This document shows positions 24,401 through 36,400 of a stretch of DNA of 64,000 nucleotides, one piece after another. The number at the start of each line of letters is the position of its first letter. Within the stretch, counting starts at the first letter, position 1. This DNA is from Ampullaceana balthica (taxonomy: Eukaryota > Mollusca > Gastropoda > Lymnaeidae), in NCBI GenBank assembly GCA_944989445.1, contig CALYLW010000060.1, positions 1,615,959 to 1,679,958 on the forward strand, read 5' to 3'. Both the position numbers and the translations under genes were made by a program. Below the pieces are notes generated by a model. It searched no databases. It had not been told where the DNA came from and worked only from the letters and a program-made list of their open reading frames with translations.

Positions 24401-27400
24401 TAGTCTATATATCTAACACATAATATTTGTATAGATAAAGCTGTGATGGTGTCATCTAAATATATCATGATTTAGATAAAGATCTATAAATACAGCATCT
24501 ATCAGTGGACTGGGGAAACATATATCAAGGTTCTAATAGGATAAAACAACAGTAATCTAAGTCAAGTTATCAAGCCCTGATAATCTAATTTTATTAATGT
24601 CCTAGCAGCTCTACATTTATCCCTTGATCAAAGGAAGTCACAGAGTTCTCAACCTATATTACATAATGAACAACAAACTGAATTGAGTAGAGTAAGTTTG
24701 GCTTACGTTCAGTGATGAATTTCTTGCTGGCATTTTCTAGGTGGTTCATGACTTTCTTGCAGAATGGATCCATAGCATTGACACTTTCCACCTCGACCAG
24801 GAATCTCATGACCTCATCCTATATATAGACAACATTGACAAGTTATGGCGTTGGCATTTTCAATTTCCACATAAAATTTTCGTTGAAATTAAAGATTGGA
24901 TTCCATGATATGTCCTAGTAGTAATGAGAAGATAAATGTTTTGATGAACCAATAAATATCAAAGTCAAATATCTCACCTGAGCTTCTTTGAACCCCATGT
25001 AAAACTTGGTGGCACAACCACAGTGTTCACTGGGAGGAGGCTGTGGTGGGGGTTTTTCCTCTTTAGGACCTTCTGTTAAGATCAAAGGAAAATTATAGGT
25101 TTATAAAAGCCTAAATAACTTCTGTTAAGATCAAAGGAAGTTTATAGGTTTATAAAAGCCTAACTAAATTGTGTTAAAATCAAAGGGAGATTATTGGTTT
25201 ATAAATTCCTTACTAACTTCTGTTAAAATTTAAAATCAAAGGGAGATTATAGGTTTATAAAAACCAAACAAACAAAGTCCGAACATTTAGTCAAAGATCT
25301 ACACAGCCAAAATTAATGTCAAAATCCAATCCACTACTTACTTTTCTCATGATCATCCACTTTTTGCTGCAGCATGTTTATATGCTTGATGGCCATCTCG
25401 ATAATCTCTGTCTTCTCAATACGTCCTTGACCCTGGAATAAGAGAAACTTCATGTTTCACTGGTGCAACATTTCAGACCATTCAAGACACATAATGACAT
25501 AGGTGTAGTGTGGGATGGGACAGTTGATTACAGTACAGTATTGTGTGAAACTTGATTACAGTACAGTATTGTGTGAAACTTGATTACAGTACAGTATTGT
25601 GTGAAACTTGATTACAGTACAGTATTGTGTGAAACTTGATTACAGTACAGTATTGTGTGAAACTTGATTACAGTACAGTATTGTGTGACAGTTGAGTAGA
25701 GAATGACAATCAGTGACATTTGAGACTGTTTGCTGACCAGGGGACTGTACCTGTTTGTGGTAGCTGCTGGGTATTAGACGACTTAAGTCAGCCAGGCAGT
25801 TGTTCATGCGGTCCCGACGACGCTTCTCTATAATACGATGAGACATTGGGTCCTGGGAGATAGACAAGTCCTAGAAATTAATATGAGAGGCAAGTTAAGA
25901 CGGTAACTATGATAAGGAAGACCCAAACATTACTATGACAGGCAAAGCACAGAAAATACTATGATAGGCAAGTTACAGATATTACTATGATAAGCAAGTC
26001 CAGAGATTATTATGATAGGCAAGTTCTGAGATAACTATGATTGGCAAGTCCTGAAATTACTATGATAGGCAAGTCCTGAGATTACTATGGTAGGCAAGTC
26101 CTGAGATAACTGTGATTGGCAAGTGCTGAGATTATTATGGTAGGCAAGTCCTGAGATCACTATTTAGGCAAGTCCTGAGATTACTATGTAGGCAAGTCCT
26201 GAGATAACTGTGATTGGCAAGTGCTGAGATTATTATGGTAGGCAAGTCCTGAGATCACTATTTAGGAAAGTCCTGAGATTACTATGTAGGCAAGTCCTGA
26301 GATTACTATGATGTTCAGCGATATGGAAATAATGCTACTATATAAAATACCATTCTCAGCTTGATAATGTAAAAAGGATGGCAGCAATGCGGGGATAAAA
26401 ATAATACGAATAAAAAAATGTTTAAAGGCCAATATGAAGTTGGCTAGTTTCTCATTTGATCTTTGAAGAAGTTAAGATCAATCACAAAGGTTATTTAACT
26501 TGATAATGGGAGTCACCTAATTTGTGGAGAATCTTACAAAATGTATTTTAAGTAAAGGGAAACTACTACCTTAAAGAAATTAGAGAAAAACTAAGATGAC
26601 ACCAGACAGAGTACTCACCCTTGGAATCTTCTGCCTCTTGAGACTCAACTCAAATTCATCAGCTGCTGTTGCAAAGTTCAACAACCTGTTCTCAAAAGAA
26701 AAGTTTCATTATCAAAATAAGTCATATAGGTCATAAATAAGTCATAAGTCACTTTGACTAAGTCAGTGCCACTATGACTTTGTCAGCATGGGTGGACAAG
26801 GACTAAAGCAGGATGAGAGTGGCATGATGTATAGTAAGAATAAGATTTGTTAGTCATTTAAAAAGAAAGTTTTCATATTCAAATAACATATGTATCTTTA
26901 CGATGTTGTATACACAAGAAAGAATTTGGTTATGGTAATTAAAACACTTTAAGATGCACGAAGGACTGAAGATCAGCGAAGATTGGCAGAACGTGTCCAG
27001 AAGAATGTGGTAGGCGCATTGACAATCAAACTAAGGTATGTCAAGTCATATCTAATGTCATGTTTCAGTACTGCCCTGTCTACTGACATGTGTTGTATAG
27101 ACCAACGGAGGCCAAACCGCGTGAGGGTCTTCTGTGTTCACATTGGGGCTCGCCTACAATTTATGAAAGATAGGTTACAAGGATTACTGGAATATTTCCA
27201 AGCCAGGCTTAAAACACATAGTGCTGCAATGTGACTATCAAAAAAAAAGTTAATGGCTCTCAGTTACAACGGGTCTGGCCACCAATGGTATAGAAAGACA
27301 GTATGTGTTCATCTGTTTCACACAGAGACAGTTTGTATTAGACAGCTAAATTATTTACAAAGTGTCAAATAAGACAGTCAGTTTCTATTATTTCTAATGT

Positions 27401-30400
27401 TATATTCCTATAACGCATGTGTGCCCCTCCTTGATTGGCGAACGTCATTGAAATAGCTTACAGTTAACATACTCTCCACGCCTCACCGCCTGTCCCACGC
27501 TGTCAATCTAAGAGTGACATACGCTAGAAATGAGACAAATTTAGATCTCACGTGCGTGAACACACGACCTCGGTTCTGTTGACGAGAATCTACGATACAT
27601 CAGTTTGACTGAATGGTGTGCATTGTCCATGGAAGTTAGGGCTTATTTGAGAAATTGTTCACGCTCCTAATGGTTTTTTACACAAATAGATGTTTTTAAG
27701 TCAGTGCAACAACAATCTGTTAGTCTTTCAATACAGCAACAATCTGTAAGAATTTCAATACAGCAACTGTTAGACATACAGGAACACTGTCAGACTTTCA
27801 TTGCTAAAATCAGCATGCCATCAAAACAACATTTTCTTGTCTAGGCAATAACAATTATTCAAATGTCAATGCACCACTGAGTCCCCATGGTTTGTCGAGT
27901 GTTACCATTATTATTTTTGAATGTACCATAACTGCAAGTCTATTAAAATAAATAAATTAGATTTCTATATTGTAAATGAAAGTGATGATTGTGAAGATAA
28001 CATGTTCATTGGCCTTGGTCTCATTGTAAATAAAACAGATAACAATGTTTGTAATTTATAACAATGACACTATATTTATAAGGCAATTTATTTACCAGAT
28101 CCATCTGCGTAAATTAATGAAAACATAGTTAACGTATAATCAAAGGTCTTAATGATGTTAAGTCACGGCTTGCCTCTGCATTTAACAATATCTACGTTAT
28201 GTTTAGGGTCAGCCAGAAGAGACACGTGATTTTGTGTACATAAGACAAATTAGCCTTTGGGTTTGCCAGGGTTTCCCATGTACATAAAAGCTGTCAGTCA
28301 GTTTATAGCCATAAACATATTAGTATGACCAAGGACATAAACGTTTCTCATGGATCAGACTAGGCGTTAAATAGAGCTTTTCATTACGTTACTCTTAAAA
28401 AGAACATGTAATGGTCACCAGAATGGCTAAGGGGCACATGGACTAAATGTCCAGGAAGCCTTACGGTGTAGTAAAAAAAAACGTTTAGAAATGATCAAGT
28501 CATGTTTGTTGTGAGTGTGTAACACGAGCGTCTAGTGGCGGCTCACCTGAAACTCACAATATCAACATCTGTGAGGAAAAACCAAGACTGAAAAATAACT
28601 GTTACATCCTGTCAACCCTGATATCAGCCTATCAACCCTTAATGATTAATGTTGACATCAAGCCTGTCAACCCGAAATGTTGGTACCAGCCTATCAACCT
28701 TGATGCCAGACTGTCAACCCTATATGTTGATACCAACCCTTCAACCTTAAATGTTGATACCAGCCTATCAATATTGATGCCAGACTGTCAATACATGTTG
28801 ATGTCAACATAAAAGCCCTAAATATGGGTCCCCACCAGTCAACTGACCTCTAGATGACCCACAGGTCAGCCCATCACCACAGTTGTGCTCACAAACGTGC
28901 ACACGTTTTAGTCCTCCGTTTTGTTATCACCAACCAGAGATCAGAGATGCGACGTGAAGCTATTTCTGGTGACGCCGAGAGATGCCCGCGGGTCATTCCA
29001 GACTGGTCGCCTGACCAGTCTCAGTTTTTGTAGTGCGTCATTTACTGTTATGTCAGGTCAAACTGGTACTGTGCTGGTCATGTGATGTGACAGTGTGGGG
29101 TGGAGAGTGAGGGATGGGGTGAAGATGTGAGGGGTGGGGTGGAGAGTGAGGGGTGCGGTGCAGATGTGAGGCAGAGTGTGAGGAGCAACCAGTGTACTGT
29201 CATTTTAATATAAACAGGAGTAATGTCGTTTTAATATAAACAGGAGTAATCTCATTTTAACATAAACAGGAGTAATGTCATTTTAATATAAACAGGAGTA
29301 ATCTCATTTTAATATAAACAGGAGTAATGTCATTTTAATATAAACAGGAGTAATTTCATTTTAATATAAACTGGAGTAATGCCATTTTGGTATAAACTGG
29401 AGTAATGCCATTTTGGTATAAACTGGAGTAATGCCATTTTGGTATAAACTGGAGTAATGCCATTTTGGTATAAACTGGAGTAATGCCATTTTGATATAAA
29501 CCGTAATGCCTAATGCTTCCACTTTATGTCTGAGCTGATGAAGAATAAAATTCAACGTTGAAAGAAGAAAAAAGGCATAATAACTGTTAATGTTTGTTTC
29601 TCATAATTTCAGCACTTGTCTGGTTGTATTTTCTATTCTAAAAAACAAACAAAATAAAACCCCTGAATAATAGTGCGTATGGCACCCATAACACCACCAT
29701 TAGGAATTCTTGAAAGGCCAGTATTTTGTCATTTTCTCGGGGAAATTCCGGAGCTCTGACCTAATTAGAGTCTCGGCTCCTGCCAATTATATCACGGCAT
29801 AACTGTGGCCATCGTTATTTCATTAGTAATGAGAGGTTACATCACGGTAATAGCTGGGCTGATGGTGGCACCACTGACATACACAAACATGTCAACTGTC
29901 GAGTCTGTCTCCCTTTGGTTGGCTTCTGTTGTCTCACCAACACCAGGGTTACTGGAGGAGCTAAACATGTCTTCGTCGCTGGGTTTATGCGTTGTTTGAA
30001 GAGGCTAAAACATTATCAAATATGGTGTGAATCGACGACCTTCAACAACGAAAAAATGGCCAGAATCTAGAAACGTTCACCTACTGTTCCCAGAGGCGTC
30101 ACTATGGTGTGTGTCACCCAGTGCGGCAGCTCATGGTGTCCCACCCCCTCTCACGACTTACCACATAGACCTCTGAGTCTGCCAGTGCCAAACAACAGGA
30201 ACATATAGCAATTTTATGGTATAGTGTCACCCCTTATGATGGTGTCACCCGGTGCGGTCCGCGCCACGCCTCCCCCTCCCACAGTGACGCCTCTGAGTGT
30301 TCCACCTGTGCTTGGAATCTAATCCGTAAATAATACATAGTTAATACATGTACCGAGATACACCCATTTGTTTTTATATTAAGTGACGAGGGTTGTTACG

Positions 30401-33400
30401 GGGTACACCAGGGCAGACGTGAGCCAACAGTTGAATGTAACGTCTCTCAAAGACGTGATTGTCTGTTACCGCTACGTGAGAAAGGGTTGTTACGGGGTAC
30501 ACCAGGGCAGACGTGAGCCAACTGTAACGTCTATCAAAGACGTGATTGTCTGTTACCGCTACGTGAGAACCGTCATACGTACACCACCACCGCCAGCCAG
30601 GAATTAGTTCAGTTGTTCCCTAGTCAACAAGATGTTTAGTCGGGGGAACAGCAGGCGAGTGGGTCATCTCTAATTGACATCTGGATGTATCTGACATGTG
30701 CCGTGGATTGGAAACTCGGCTGTAGAGCTATACTGGAGGCGGATCCCAGTGGGTGGGGGAAGTGGATGGGTAGGGTTGTGGGGGAGCACGTGCCAAAGAT
30801 GGCTATCTATATATTTTGTGAGGCTTCAATAAGATGTATTTTGTACTTGTAGATCGGACAAAAATTTATGTTGTATCTCTCAGTGTCGTCTAGGATTCTC
30901 TTTTTTTTTCCAAACTATTTTTGGTGGGGTGGGAGGGAGGTCGGGTATTAGTGAAGTTTTGTAATTTCGTTTGTTCAATGTTTCCGTTTAAATTGTTTCA
31001 TGTTTGTCCTTTTTTTCCCTTCTAAATTTGGGTTTCTCTTTTAAAGACCGTCCGTCCTGCCAATGATTATTATTGTAAAGTCTTTGAGGAAACATGTAGG
31101 GAAATCATTCAGTCATCTTCAGATACTACATCTCCAATGAATACTCCAAATGTAAAGTAGAAAGTATAGAGTAGTCTATATAGTTATACTATGTCAACTA
31201 TGTCTCAAGTATATATTATAATAATAAGTATAAAGTGATCTACACCCTCACTGCAGCCGAACGCTCTAGCCCAGGGGTGTCCAAAGTCCAGCCCGCGGAC
31301 TTACGAAAACATTATAGTAAAGTAAAGTAAGTTAAGTTCCCCTATGGGGAAAGTGAAGCAGCGTCCACAAGTTTTTATAGCCACGGCATACGAGGGGATT
31401 GGCCCAGCTACCTTTACTTCCCCGACTGAATTCGGGTACCCATTCGGAGCTGGGCGGACTCAGCCACGAGAACAAGACCCAGCCTTCACCGAGACTCGAA
31501 CCCGTGACTGCCGTCGACCACCGCGCCCCGTAACATATAGGATAAAATGACAACATTATATTGATAAGAAAAGTTGAAATTAGAAGATGTTTTGAGGACC
31601 AAATACGATGACATCAAAAAATGACAAAATCGATGACGTTTTATTGTTAAGCAACGTGAGTATTACTGAGTATACATTGCGAAAGGCCGTTAAATTTAAG
31701 TGCTGTCATGTGTATGAAATTCTATTATTAAGTCTATTGGAAAAAAATCTTGGTCGCAATGAATATGACGTCGATGTACTTAAAATGTTAAAATATATTT
31801 TTTCTTCCCAATTTTTGCCCAACACTTTCGGCTCTTGTAATAATTTAACTAGGTTGTTAATTTCGCTTTCTGTTGTTTTTTTGGCAAACCGATTAGCGTT
31901 ATGTAAATCCGATTTTAAACCGATTAGCGGTTATGTAAATCCGATTTTAAACCGATTAGCGGTTATGTAAATCCGATTTTAAACCGATTAGCGGTTATGT
32001 AAATCCGATTTTAAACCGATTAGCGGTTATGTAAATCCGATTTTAAACCGATTAGCGGTTATGTAAATCCGATTTTAAACCGATTATCGTTTTACCGCTG
32101 ACTCCATAGAAATTAGGGATGTACTGGATTTTGGCTTCGGCAAATCCGGAATCCGTCAATTTTTACAAATCCGGCTTCAGCGGGATTTTAATTCATAAAT
32201 CCGGCCGATTTAAATTCTATTATCGGTTTGGGAAATGTAAAACCGATTATCGCTTTCAACCTTAATTTTAACACATTTTATTTATTATAAGGCAGGTAGT
32301 ATAAAATAAACATCGTCATTCCTTAACTTGGCCATTATTTATAAAGTTTTTGTTATTTCAAATAAAGAATAAGACATTTATAAATCCTCGAAAACAGCAA
32401 TAGCATTGTCCCATTTCCCACAAGTCTGTACTCAACCTATGTCTATTTTTTATTTATCTTAATCCGGCCCGAACATATTTTTACTTCATGGAATATGGCC
32501 CTCTTTGCAAATAGTTTGGACACCCCTGCTGTAGCCTAACGGATGACAGGAGACCCGGTCCTGACCTCAGCACGGCTGGCGGTCCTACAGTCTGTCCAGT
32601 GTCAGACACATGTTGACGTGACTTAACACTAATCTCTTCATCTCGCCTCTCTCTGCTTCAAAAGGCTTTTCAATGACTTCAACCAAGGCCAGGGTGCACA
32701 GAGGGTCTTTAAATATAATGTCGTATGAACACAAATGTTATTTGTGGCTGGTCCCGTGTCATGAACAACTAGTCATCTTAATGAAATCAGGCAATGATTT
32801 TATCAGAAAATTGTTAGACGGGTATTTTGGGTGAGATCATGACATGGCTGGAAAACGGTAAATGAATAAGTACACATGAATGACACCTAACAACAGCCTG
32901 AACTAAAGGAGCTGTAAATGCGTCTTTTTCTTCAATGTTTCGCAATCATAGCGTAAATACTACCTGAGTCACGCCCCTAGTTGTCACTGCCTGAGTCACG
33001 CCCCTAGTTGTCACTGCCTGAGTCACGCCTCTAGTTGTCACTGTCTGAGTCACGCCCCTAGTTGTCACTACCTGAGTCACGCCCTGAGTTGTCACTGCCT
33101 GAGTCACGCCCCCAGTTGTCACTGCCTGAGTCACGCCCCTAGTTGTCATTGATGTGTCATAAGACTAATTGTGTGACATAATCCCCAACGTGCCTCTATT
33201 CCGTCACCAACAGCACAAAACTAAAACTCACAGCTGACAATTATCATAACCGAACTCAGTGGAGCATGACCTAAAATCTGCCCCTCGAGGGTACTTCAAG
33301 CAACAATTCATACCTTACCCAACAATTTCCGTTTACCGTTTAGAACAACCCCGTGGATATATTTTAATGAACACTCCAATCGAGAGAATGATGACCGGAT

Positions 33401-36400
33401 GGCAAGCATGAACACAAATATTCGAGATAGAGTAGATGTCTCTGTTGATATTTCACAAAATCCAATAATGAAAAACGTTATGTGTTGATATTTAAAGTGC
33501 AAATGCCATAATTCACTTGCTCTGCCAAGCTATTAATTTGATAAATAATTTGCCGACTAGTTCAGGGGAATTCATTTTATTTCCTGAACTAAAACAAAGT
33601 ATGCTTGGCGTCTATTTTTTAATGCGGTAAAGACCGTCAGTAACAAAATTTTTACTGTGGTAAAGATAGTCTGTAACATGTGTTTGTTACTGTGGTAAAG
33701 ATAGTCTGTAACATGTGTTTGTTACTGTTGTAAAGATAGTCTGTAACATGTGTTTGTTACTGTGGTAAAGATAGTAACATGTATTTGTAATAGTGGTAAA
33801 GATCGTCGGTAACGATTTTTTTTTATAGGGGTAAAGATAGTCAGTAACATGTATTTCACGTATTTGTTATTCTGGTACAGTCAGTAACATGTATTTCACG
33901 TATTTGTTATTCTGGTACAGTCAGTAACATGTATTTCACGTATTTGTTATTCTGGTACAGTCAGTAACATGTATTTCATGTATTTGTTATTCTGGTACAG
34001 TCAGTAACATGTATTTCACGTATTTGTTATTGTAGTGAAGCAGAAGGTGAAATGGAGAGACTCGGTTATGTCAGCACGTGCACACACATATTGACTATCA
34101 GATCAATGATCACTATCAAACTACAGGTTCGACTTGGAAAGGTCAGGGGGAAAAACGTGCAATCTGACTAAACTAACAATATGTGCGTCGTGAGCAGTTC
34201 TTGATTCAGTGGTTCTCAAATTCAAATGCTCGACTTCAATTTTCTGAACGTGCGGTACTCATTTGTTATCTTTCACTCCGATGAAGTAAGCATTGCATTG
34301 TGACATATCAGAGTCAGCCCCTACTACAACACAAGTAAACATTGTATTGTGACAGAGTCAGCCCCTACTACAACACAAGTAAACATTGTATTGTGACAGA
34401 GTCAGCCCCTACTACAACACAAGTAAACATTGTATTGTGACAGAGTCAGCCCCTACTACAACACAAGTAAACATTGTATTGTGACAGAGTCAGCCCCTAC
34501 TACAACACAAGTAAACATTGTATTGTGACAGAGTCAGCCCCTACTACAACACAAGTAAACATTGTATTGTGACAGAGTCAGCCCCTACTACAACACAAGT
34601 AAACATTGTATTGTGACAGAGTCAGCCCCTACTACAACACAAGTAAACATTGTATTGTGACAGAGTCAGCCCCTACTACAACACACGTAAACATTGTATT
34701 GTGACAGAGTCAGCCCCTACTACAACACAAGTAAACATTGTATTGTGACAGAGTCAGCCCCTACTACAACACAAGTAAACATTGTATTGTGACAGAGTCA
34801 GCCCCTACTACAACACAAGTAAACATTGTATTGTGACAGAGTCAGCCCCTACTACAACACAAGTAAACATTGTATTGTGACAGAGTCAGCCCCTACTACA
34901 ACACAAGTAAACATTGTATTGTGACAGAGTCAGCCCCTACTACAACACAAGTAAACATTGTATTGTGACAGAGTCAGCCCCTACTACAACACAAGTAAAC
35001 ATTGTATTGTGACAGAGTCAGCCCCTACTACAACACAAGTAAACATTGTATTGTGACAGAGTCAGCCCCTACTACAACACACGTAAACATTGTATTGTGA
35101 CAGAGTCAGCCCCTACTACAACACAAGTAAACATTGTATTGTGACAGAGTCAGCCCCTACTACAACACAAGTAAACATTGTATTGTGACAGAGTCAGCCC
35201 CTACTACAACACAAGTAAACATTGTATTGTGACAGAGTCAGCCCCTACTACAACACACGTAAACATTGTATTGTGACAGAGTCAGCCCCTACTACAACAC
35301 AAGTAAACATTGTATTGTGACAGAGTCAGCCCCTACTACAACACAAGTAAACATTGTATTGTGACAGAGTCAGCCCCTACTACAACACAAGTAAACATTG
35401 TATTGTGACAGAGTCAGCCCCTACTACAACACAAGTAAACATTGTATTGTGACAGAGTCAGCCCCTACTACAACACACGTAAACATTGTATTGTGACAGA
35501 GTCAGCCCCTACTACAACACACGTAAACATTGTATTGTGACAGAGTCAGCCCCTACTACAACACAAGTAAACATTGTATTGTGACAGAGTCAGCACCTAC
35601 TACAACACACGTAAACATTGTATTGTGACAGAGTCAGCACCTACTACAACACACGTAAAAATTGTATTGTGACAGAGTCAGCCCCTACTACAACACAAGT
35701 AAACATTGCATTGTGACAGAGTCAGCACCTACTACAACACAAGTAAACATTGCATTGTGACAGAGTCAGCACCTACTACAACACAAGTAAACATTGCATT
35801 GTGACAGAGTCAGCACCTACTACAACACAAGTAAACATTGCATTATGACAGAGTCAGCACCTACTACAACACACGTAAACATTGTATTGTGACAGAGTCA
35901 GCACCTACTACAACGCAAGTAAACATTGTATTGTGACAGAGTCAGCACCTACTACAACTACAACACAAGCAAACATTGCATTGTGACAGTCAGCACCACA
36001 CTATTACACAATTAAACATTGCATTGTGACAGACTCAGCACCACACTATTGCATAATGAAATATTGTATTGTGTTAAGAGTCAGCACCACACTACTACAC
36101 CATCGATAGGGATTACAGAGATATAAGTTTTCGAATTAATGCGAAAAGAACCAATCCCGCTTCACGTTTCTATTAAACTGAGCGAACTTCTAAAGATTCT
36201 AAGGTTACGGAGTTCAAGATATTGTCTTGACAACTGTACTTTGAAAAAGTCATTAGACAGAGTGAAGAATTAAGTTGTAAAAATGACAACTAAACCAAAT
36301 TTTCTAAGTCGTGAATAGCACTAAGCAAATATACATACAAAACCACTGGTTTATACACGTTTTTCTAAGAAACCGCCTATTTAAACTTTGGTATGACTAA

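Larger units (their letters stand above)
31272..32528. mobile_element. hAT-type element, 1257 bp, with nested SINE and minisatellite
   Basis: The ends are perfect or near-perfect inverted repeats: caggggtgtccaaagt at left, complement of agtttggacacccctg at right. Flanks ctctagcc / ctgtagcc form an 8-base target-site duplication with one mismatch. No transposase was recognised. The 120-codon open frame at 31608-31970 has no known motif and runs into the internal 32-bp repeat. A second transposon-like start (agggatgtactggatttt) occurs at about 32115. Confidence 0.88.

Noticed and set aside
25640..25867. Reading the bHLH exon as a free-standing 75-residue protein
   Set aside because: The part after YHKQ is intron and 28-bp repeat. 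The exon ends at a clean donor at 25751 and continues in frame at 25432.
26983..27234. 83-codon plus-strand frame in cwo intron 1
   Set aside because: No motif, no splice or Kozak support, single frame in ordinary composition.
31500..31550. tRNA gene on the minus strand
   Set aside because: A B-box-like sequence is present, but A/B spacing is too short and no cloverleaf could be drawn. It is better explained as a SINE head.
31608..31970. 120-codon frame inside the hAT element as its transposase
   Set aside because: No BED finger, DDE-region or dimerisation motif is visible, and the last third is the 32-bp repeat.
34206..34230. cagtggttctcaaattc at 34.2 kb as the start of a hAT element
   Set aside because: No complementary right end or target duplication could be found before the 44-bp array. 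The same applies to the similar start at 46736.
34289..36105. CRISPR-like regular array
   Set aside because: Units are contiguous and identical with no variable spacers, and the genome is eukaryotic. It is a minisatellite.
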